19,139 bases of DNA from assembly GCA_009921385.1 (NCBI GenBank), contig RFXY01000005.1:1-19139 (forward strand), read 5' to 3'. The position numbers and the translations under genes are program-made. Origin of the DNA: Pseudomonadota bacterium (GTDB taxonomy: Bacteria > Pseudomonadota > Alphaproteobacteria > Rickettsiales > UBA1997). Positions within the stretch are counted from its first letter, which is position 1. Each line of letters begins with the position of its first letter. Shown piece by piece: positions 14,619 through 19,139 of the stretch. Under the pieces are notes generated by a model that saw only the letters and a program-made list of their open reading frames with translations, made no database searches and was not told the DNA's origin.

Positions 14619-14776
14619 CCCCTTCTGCGAGAAGGGGAATATCCGAGAACTGCTTGCAAACACTACCCCGTCGGGCTTCGCCCGCCACCCCTTCTACAAG
14701 AAGGGGAATATCCGAGAACTGCTTGCAAACACTACCCCGTCGGGCTTCGCCCGCCACCCTTTTCTGCAAGAAGGGG
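14619..14776. repeat. 69-bp tandem units within region C
   Basis: A unit running from the CCCCTTCT box through AATATCCGAGAACTGCTTGC, ACACTACCCCGTCGGGC and back to the next box repeats with a 69-bp period (ATCCGAG at 14641 and again at 14710). Two units are nearly identical; the third box, at 14757-14776, carries an extra T and small changes. A similar single unit with ATCTG or ATCGG instead of AACTG occurs in regions A, B and D. Confidence 0.9.
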
Positions 14777-14794
14777 AATTTAGATCGAGAGCTG

Positions 14795-16291
14795 CTAATA
14801 AATATCGTCTTGCCAGCCGATTTTTTTCAAAAAAGAGTCGTAATCGTTTTCAAAAGTAAAGGTTTTGTTGTTATCGAAAACTACTAGCTTGGTGGCTATT
14901 TGCTGCAACATTCCTTCGTCGTGACTAACCAAAACAACTGCACCTTCAAAATCTTTTATCGCTCCAATCAGGGCTTGGCAAGATTGAAAATCGAGGTGGT
15001 TGGTGGGCTCATCTAACAACAATAAATTTGCTCCTTGCAACAAAATTTTGCCAAGCATCACTCTGCTTTTTTCGCCACCAGAAAGCATAGAAATTCTCTT
15101 GTTAACCATATCTTTATTAAACATCATATGCGAGGCGACTTGCCTAATTCGTGATTGAGTGGTTTCTTTGTTGGTTCGCTCAAGCTCTTCGTAGATGGTG
15201 AGGTTGGCATTAAGCCTATCGATATTCATTTGCCCAAAAAAAGCAATTTCGGTTTTGCTGTGAGATTTGATGTTGCCACGAATTGGCTGTAATTCTTTGG
15301 CGATAAGTTTTAGTAGGGTTGATTTGCCTTTGCCATTTTTGCCGATGATGGCAATTTTTTCGCCACTGGCCACTTTAAAAGAAAGATCGTTAATGAGGCG
15401 GTTATTTTCTTGGTAGCTAAAAGAAATTTGCTCGATTTCGAGTAGGTTTTCTTTGCTGGCAAAAGGTTTGCAGTTAAAGACAAAATCGAGATCGTTGATG
15501 TTGTCGAGTTTTTCTATTAACTCTTGCTTTTCGAGCATTTTTACTTTTGATTGAGCCCTGCTAGCAAAACTCGCCTTTGCCTTAAAACTATCGATCCATT
15601 CTTGGGTTTTTTGTCTTTGTTTTTCTTGGTTGATTCGGGTTTTTTCTTGAATTTCTTCTTCTTCGGCGATTTTTTCTCTAATACCTTGAGTGTTACCAAC
15701 AAATTTACGAAAATTACCTCGATGAATAATCAGAGTATGAGTGATGATTTCGTCCATAAAACCAGCATCGTGAGTGATGAGAATTAGTTCTTGTCTCCAG
15801 TCTTGTAAAAATTTTTTTAGCCAACGAATTGAATAAATATCGAGATAGTTGGTGGGTTCGTCTAGCAACAACATTTGCGGTTCAATTAACAATAATTTTG
15901 CTAAATTTAGTTTTACTTGATAACCACCAGAAAACTGCTTGGGATCTTTGCTAAAATCTTCATATTTAAAACCAAGACCGTATAAAATATTTTCGCCCTT
16001 CCATAGTTCGTGTTTGCGATCTTCGGGCAAAACACTATCGATTTCGTCAAGCACGGTTGCTTGCTGAAAATTGATGTGCTGTTGCAAATAGCCAATGCTG
16101 TAGCCTTTGGGTATTTTAATTTGTCCTTCATCGGCCTCTAATTGTTGGAGTAAGATTTTAAGAAAAGTAGATTTTCCGCTACCATTTCGACCAATTAAGC
16201 CGATTTTTTCGCTTCTATTGATATTAAAACTCACTTCTGAAAAAACTTCATAGCCAGCAAAAGAAATACCTAAATTTTTAACTTGTATCAT
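14795..16291 (-). CDS. ABC-F family ATPase
   Basis: The 498-residue protein has two ABC domains and no membrane segment, as in ABC-F proteins, which act on ribosomes rather than as transporters. Domain 1 has Walker A GRNGSGKST (34-42), signature SGGYQ (121-125) and Walker B LLLDEP (141-146). A charged helical linker runs from about 200 to 260 and contains FASRAQSKVKMLEK. Domain 2 has GKNGKGKST (317-325), LSGGEKS (403-409) and LLLLDEPTNHLDF (423-435). Both catalytic Glu and switch His (THD, SHD) are present. I cannot assign it firmly to EttA, Uup or YbiT. It converges on Fic across region C, with repeat remnant D upstream. Confidence 0.9.
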   Translation of the reverse strand: MIQVKNLGISFAGYEVFSEVSFNINRSEKIGLIGRNGSGKSTFLKILLQQLEADEGQIKIPKGYSIGYLQQHINFQQATVLDEIDSVLPEDRKHELWKGENILYGLGFKYEDFSKDPKQFSGGYQVKLNLAKLLLIEPQMLLLDEPTNYLDIYSIRWLKKFLQDWRQELILITHDAGFMDEIITHTLIIHRGNFRKFVGNTQGIREKIAEEEEIQEKTRINQEKQRQKTQEWIDSFKAKASFASRAQSKVKMLEKQELIEKLDNINDLDFVFNCKPFASKENLLEIEQISFSYQENNRLINDLSFKVASGEKIAIIGKNGKGKSTLLKLIAKELQPIRGNIKSHSKTEIAFFGQMNIDRLNANLTIYEELERTNKETTQSRIRQVASHMMFNKDMVNKRISMLSGGEKSRVMLGKILLQGANLLLLDEPTNHLDFQSCQALIGAIKDFEGAVVLVSHDEGMLQQIATKLVVFDNNKTFTFENDYDSFLKKIGWQDDIY

Positions 16292-16406
16292 AGCAGATAA
16301 ATAAAGTCAATGATAACGGCACTGTTGTGCCATAATGTTTTTAAAAAAGTAAAGTTTATTGAGAGCAAATACAAATTGCAAGCATTATCGATGTTGCATT
16401 TTTTTA

Positions 16407-16497
16407 GAATCCCCTTCTACAAGAAGTGGAATATCCGAGATCGGCTTACCGACACACCCCGGCACTTTGCCCGCCACCGCTTCTACAAAAAAAGGAA
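16407..16497. repeat. Repeat remnant D: one decayed unit
   Basis: CCCCTTCTACAAGAAGTGG (16411-16429) is followed by AATATCCGAGATCGGCTTACC, a GACACACCCCGGC segment, CCCGCCACCGCTTCTACAAA and a worn final box. It matches one 69-bp unit of region C plus half of the next box, with many changes and a broken small hairpin. It lies between the TolR/ExbD gene end and the ABC-F gene start. The rest of the 16292-16509 gap shows nothing I can name. Confidence 0.85.
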
Positions 16498-16509
16498 ACG
16501 ATATAAATA

Positions 16510-16932
16510 TTATTGCACTTCGGTCACCAATAAAACTTGGCTAAAACCAGCCATACTAAGCATTTTAATTAAATTCATTACTTCGCCATATTCAATTAAC
16601 TTGTCTGCTCTTACCAAAATTTTTTCTGATAAATTATTGTTGGTGAGTTTTTTTAGTTTGTTGGCTAAATTATTTTTATTTACCGCCTCTTCTTGCACAA
16701 ATAATACACCGTTTTGTTGCATTGAAACTATAATATTTTCTGGTTGAGCTGTTGTTTGGTTTTCAACCCCGTCTGGCAAATTTAAAGGCACAGAACTAGT
16801 AAGCATCGGGGCGGCCACCATAAAAATAATCAACAAAACCAATAAAACATCAACAAAAGGAGTGATATTTATTTCTGCCATTGCTGGTTTTTTTTTGAGA
16901 TTTTTATGATTATTTTGTAAAGAAAAAGCCAT
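16510..16932 (-). CDS. Biopolymer transport protein, ExbD/TolR family
   Basis: The 140-residue protein has the short cytoplasmic N-terminus, one membrane span at about 26-45 (ITPFVDVLLVLLIIFMVAAPML) with the conserved proton-path Asp28, and a periplasmic domain ending GFSQVLLVTEVQ. In this family it works with an ExbB/TolQ partner to use the proton gradient for envelope work. No tolQ or exbB lies next to it; the gene before it, 8 bp upstream on the same strand, is lolA. TolR is favoured over ExbD because no TonB system is visible, but this is inference. Confidence 0.88.
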   Translation of the reverse strand: MAFSLQNNHKNLKKKPAMAEINITPFVDVLLVLLIIFMVAAPMLTSSVPLNLPDGVENQTTAQPENIIVSMQQNGVLFVQEEAVNKNNLANKLKKLTNNNLSEKILVRADKLIEYGEVMNLIKMLSMAGFSQVLLVTEVQ

Positions 16933-16940
16933 ATTTTGAT

Positions 16941-17546
16941 TTAGTTTTCTTCGGATTTAACAATAAATAAACTGTTAGAATTTTCGCTAAACTTGATGTT
17001 GCTTAAATAAACGATAATTTTTTGTTCTAGCTCGTTTTTTACTTGCATTTTTAAAAATTGCCAAGGATTTTTGCTAAACACCAAAGTAAATTCGCCAGCA
17101 TCGGGGCGATTTTTTTTGATTAAAGAAACCTCAATTTCATTGCTTGTGTTGTTGATGTTGGTAATTGTAACATCGGTGGCGGTAAAAGAAATTTTTGGTC
17201 TAGTCAAAAAAGAGGCAGGAGTGGTGTTGGTGCTAATGGTTGAAGTTTCGTCGAGCTCGATATCTTGATAATAAAGAACGGGGCCATTTACTACCACCAA
17301 TATTTTTGGTTTATCCAAATATTCTACCCGCATTTTGCCTGCTTTTTTATTGTTTCTTGATAAAAAAAATCGCCCCTTGGTTTTTTCGCCATCTAATTCT
17401 TGAGTAAAATCGGCATTAAGATGAGTGATGTTGTTGAGGTAGTTTTCGATTTGCAATAAATCAGATTTATCATCGGCACTAATCGAAAAGGCAAAACCGC
17501 TTTTAGCAAATAGCAAACAAACCGCTATTAAAAATTTTTTAAACAT
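16941..17546 (-). CDS. lolA: Outer-membrane lipoprotein carrier protein LolA
   Basis: The 201-residue protein starts with a signal peptide (MFKKFLIAVCLLFAKSGFA, likely cut after Ala19). The mature part has the LolA pattern: IENYLNNITHLNADFTQ (33-49), KGRFFLSR (57-64), GKMRVEYLDKPKILVVVNG and an LYYQD strand, consistent with a half-barrel that carries lipoproteins across the periplasm. Its start overlaps the symporter stop by 8 nt, and the TolR/ExbD gene starts 8 bp after its own stop. Two putative lipoprotein genes in this window are potential cargo. Confidence 0.85.
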   Translation of the reverse strand: MFKKFLIAVCLLFAKSGFAFSISADDKSDLLQIENYLNNITHLNADFTQELDGEKTKGRFFLSRNNKKAGKMRVEYLDKPKILVVVNGPVLYYQDIELDETSTISTNTTPASFLTRPKISFTATDVTITNINNTSNEIEVSLIKKNRPDAGEFTLVFSKNPWQFLKMQVKNELEQKIIVYLSNIKFSENSNSLFIVKSEEN

Positions 17547-18804
17547 TTTTATCGTAGTAAATATGTTCGTTTAAAGCACCTTCGGTTTTATCGACAATTA
17601 AAGTGATGGCACTATCGCCTGTGATGTTGATGGTGGTTCTTACCATATCAAGAATACGATCGATACCTAAAATAACAGCAATACCCTCAGATGGAATGCC
17701 AATCGAGCCCAAAACCATACTCATAAAAATAATTGAACCAGAAGGAATGCCCGCCGCCCCAATAGAGCCAAGTGTGCAAGTCAACACAAGCATTAAATAG
17801 TGATGAAAATATAGCTCAATGCCATAAGCTTGGGCAAAAAATAACGAACAAATACCCAAATAAATAGCGGTGCCATCCATATTAATGCAAACTCCAAGAG
17901 GCATTAAAAAGTTGGAATTAGTTTTAGAAACCCCCATTCTTTCTTGCAACTGATTCATAGCGGTTGGCAAAGTTGCTTTGCTTGCACTAGTTGAAAAAGC
18001 TAAACTTTGAGTGAAAAGAATTTTTTTATAAAAAGGCAATGGCGACATTTTGCCAAAAACCGCAATTAAAACACCAAAAATAATATATTGCACCAAGCAA
18101 GCAAGCAAAACTGTGATCGCTAATTTGCCGAGAGATTGCAACACCTCAAGCCCCTGCTCTGCAATGGAATAGGACATATAACCAAAAACCCCAAGTGGAG
18201 CGAGTTTGATAATAATTTCGATGCTACGAAAAAAAACTTGGGCAAAAGAAGAGATTAGTTCTTTGATTGGCTTGGCTTTGTCGCCAATTAAATTGATGAT
18301 AAGACCGATAAAAATCACAAAAACAATAATTTGCAAATATTTTTCTTCGACAATAGATTTAAAAGGGTTGGTAGGAATTAAATCTAAAATAAATTCGGAA
18401 GCGGTTTTTTTGTTTTGAGTAATTGAGGAAACTTTTTGAAAATCTGCCGAATTTTTTGATTGCGATTCGGCAACCATTTGAGTGAGATCAATGCCCTTGC
18501 CTGGCTCCATTATTTTGCCTGCAACAATGCCAATAATCACCGCAAACATAGCGGTTAAAATATAGGCACTAAACCCCTTCACTGCCACCCTAGTAAAATT
18601 GCCTTCGCCATTGATTGAAGTAATGCCAGAAAGCAAGGCAAAAATAATTAAAGGTATGATAACCATTTTAATTAAATTCATAAAAATTGTGCCTAGAATT
18701 TTAAAAGATTTAACAATTTCAACATCGATATAATTTTTGTTGCCTAAATAACCAAAAACAATACCAGCAATTAAACCAATTAAAACTTGTTGCCACAATT
18801 TCAT
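17539..18804 (-). CDS. Dicarboxylate/amino acid:cation symporter (GltP/DctA family)
   Basis: The 421-residue membrane protein has the full DAACS layout: many hydrophobic segments, the serine-rich re-entrant loop STSASKATLP (271-280), NMDGTA (308-313), the second loop GAAGIPSGS (349-357), and the terminal helix DRILDMVRTTINITGD (382-397). In that helix Asp386, Arg389, Asn393 and Asp397 align with the ion and substrate ligands of GltPh. Arg389 predicts an acidic substrate (glutamate, aspartate or C4-dicarboxylate), taken up with Na+ or H+. It starts the minus-strand cluster with lolA and TolR/ExbD. Similar carriers are common in intracellular alphaproteobacteria. Confidence 0.92.
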   Translation of the reverse strand: MKLWQQVLIGLIAGIVFGYLGNKNYIDVEIVKSFKILGTIFMNLIKMVIIPLIIFALLSGITSINGEGNFTRVAVKGFSAYILTAMFAVIIGIVAGKIMEPGKGIDLTQMVAESQSKNSADFQKVSSITQNKKTASEFILDLIPTNPFKSIVEEKYLQIIVFVIFIGLIINLIGDKAKPIKELISSFAQVFFRSIEIIIKLAPLGVFGYMSYSIAEQGLEVLQSLGKLAITVLLACLVQYIIFGVLIAVFGKMSPLPFYKKILFTQSLAFSTSASKATLPTAMNQLQERMGVSKTNSNFLMPLGVCINMDGTAIYLGICSLFFAQAYGIELYFHHYLMLVLTCTLGSIGAAGIPSGSIIFMSMVLGSIGIPSEGIAVILGIDRILDMVRTTINITGDSAITLIVDKTEGALNEHIYYDKNV

Positions 18805-18949
18805 AACTTAATAAATTTGATTGTTAAAATAATAAAAAAACCCTCAAAACAAGAGTTTATAAAAGCCTATAATTTAAAAAATAGCAATTAGAGTAAAACA
18901 AATAAATTAAAATACAAGACTTTTAATTTAAAAATTATATTGCTATTTT
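18805..18949 (-). other. A/T-rich leader of the symporter cluster
   Basis: This 145-bp gap should hold the promoter for the symporter cluster. A weak hairpin (CTC/GAG around TTGTTTT) followed by seven T on the minus strand near 18838-18862 could end transcription of the gene to its right. I see no convincing promoter boxes; TTGCTA near 18886 has no good partner. Confidence 0.3.
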
Positions 18950-19139
18950 TTATGCTCCCCCTCTGGCTTGATTAAGATTAGGATATAAAGCAGGATCACT
19001 AACACCACCTTGCGGATTATCTCCTTCTGGCTTATCTTTTTGAGAACCTTCCGCACTTCCTGATCTGGCATCTTGCACTTCAAATTCTGCACTAACATCT
19101 TTTAATCCACAATAAATTATATTTTCATGATGCAACTTT
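18950..19139 (-). CDS. C-terminus of an unrecognised hydrophilic protein (cut by window edge)
   Basis: The frame is open from the right edge to TAA at 18950, giving about 63 residues. A TTG at 19135 could be read as a start, but codons continue open to the edge and there is no ATG, so this is more likely the end of a longer gene. The tail is rich in Gly, Asp, Glu, Pro and Ser (DARSGSAEGSQKDKPEGD) and looks disordered, ending NQARGGA. I do not recognise it. Confidence 0.5.
   Translation of the reverse strand, partial: KLHHENIIYCGLKDVSAEFEVQDARSGSAEGSQKDKPEGDNPQGGVSDPALYPNLNQARGGA

Larger units (their letters stand above)
14421..14794. repeat. Repeat region C: palindromic mosaic between convergent genes
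   Basis: This gene-free block lies between the ends of the Fic and ABC-F genes. Its modules in order are: CCCCTTTTTTAGAAGGGG near 14438-14455; CCCCTTCTGTAGAAGGGG near 14482-14499; the poly-T hairpin 14504-14512/14517-14525 around GATA; the 13-bp long stem 14530-14542/14588-14600; the hairpin CGACC/GGTCG (14603-14615); and then 69-bp tandem units with CCCCTTCT boxes and CGGGC/GCCCG hairpins. About 80 nt around the poly-T hairpin are nearly identical to region A. Open frames on both strands translate repeats only. Confidence 0.92.

Noticed and set aside
353..14794. The repeat blocks as a CRISPR array
   Set aside because: There is no fixed repeat with unique spacers of constant length; the modules are mosaic, and adjacent 69-bp units are nearly identical throughout. 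No cas gene is present.
14445..14887. Several 72-111 codon frames on both strands across region C
   Set aside because: They follow from the 69-bp unit, which is a multiple of three and so stays open in several frames. They have no plausible start context and some run antisense into the ABC-F gene.
16310..16747. 145-codon plus-strand frame crossing remnant D and the TolR/ExbD gene
   Set aside because: It runs antisense through a well-supported TolR/ExbD gene and through decayed repeat sequence, and the protein has no recognisable features.

Overview
The window looks like part of the chromosome of a low-GC Gram-negative bacterium, most likely an alphaproteobacterium of a reduced, possibly host-associated type (Rickettsiales or Holosporales-like). 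The reasons are strong A/T bias, a tRNA-Trp-secE-nusG block, LolA and TolR/ExbD envelope genes, a Fur-family regulator without the usual CxxC zinc motifs, a GltP-type symporter, and intergenic palindromic repeats like those of Rickettsia. The lineage is an inference; no rRNA or other decisive marker is present. None of about 21 start codons has a clear Shine-Dalgarno sequence.

Layout. 1-810: a truncated small Gln-rich protein gene with a consensus promoter, then a 430-490 bp block of nested palindromic repeats (region A). 789-4644 (minus): a tight cluster of a GST/SspA-like protein, RlmI rRNA methyltransferase, SDR-type threonine dehydrogenase, exonuclease III and a 66-residue protein. 4779-5727 (minus): a small lipoprotein and peptidyl-tRNA hydrolase. 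5747-9316 (plus): a Cys-rich lipoprotein, an unrecognised 170-residue protein, DusB, tRNA-Trp, SecE and NusG. NusG runs into repeat region B, which supplies its last codons. 9645-12324 (minus): guaB followed by an AlaC-like aminotransferase. 12428-14420 (plus): a Fur-family regulator, homoserine kinase and a Fic protein with a C-terminal self-inhibition motif. Repeat region C follows, then an ABC-F ATPase (minus), a decayed repeat copy D, and a minus-strand cluster of GltP-type symporter, LolA and TolR/ExbD. The window closes with the C-terminus of an unrecognised protein.

Most genes are core functions: ribosome and translation upkeep (RlmI, Pth, DusB, SecE, NusG, ABC-F), amino-acid metabolism and uptake (threonine dehydrogenase, homoserine kinase, aminotransferase, symporter), GMP synthesis, DNA repair, and envelope lipoprotein traffic. 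There is no phage, CRISPR or transposase.

The most interesting signal is the intergenic repeat family. It occurs as three large mosaics (A, B, C) plus one remnant (D). It is made of several stem-loops whose arms differ in sequence between copies but still pair, as if structure rather than sequence is kept. Region B appears to have replaced the normal end of NusG, and the ribosomal protein genes that usually follow nusG are absent at this junction. Region A is bounded by a 48-nt inverted repeat and lies between two small genes that may be paralogs.
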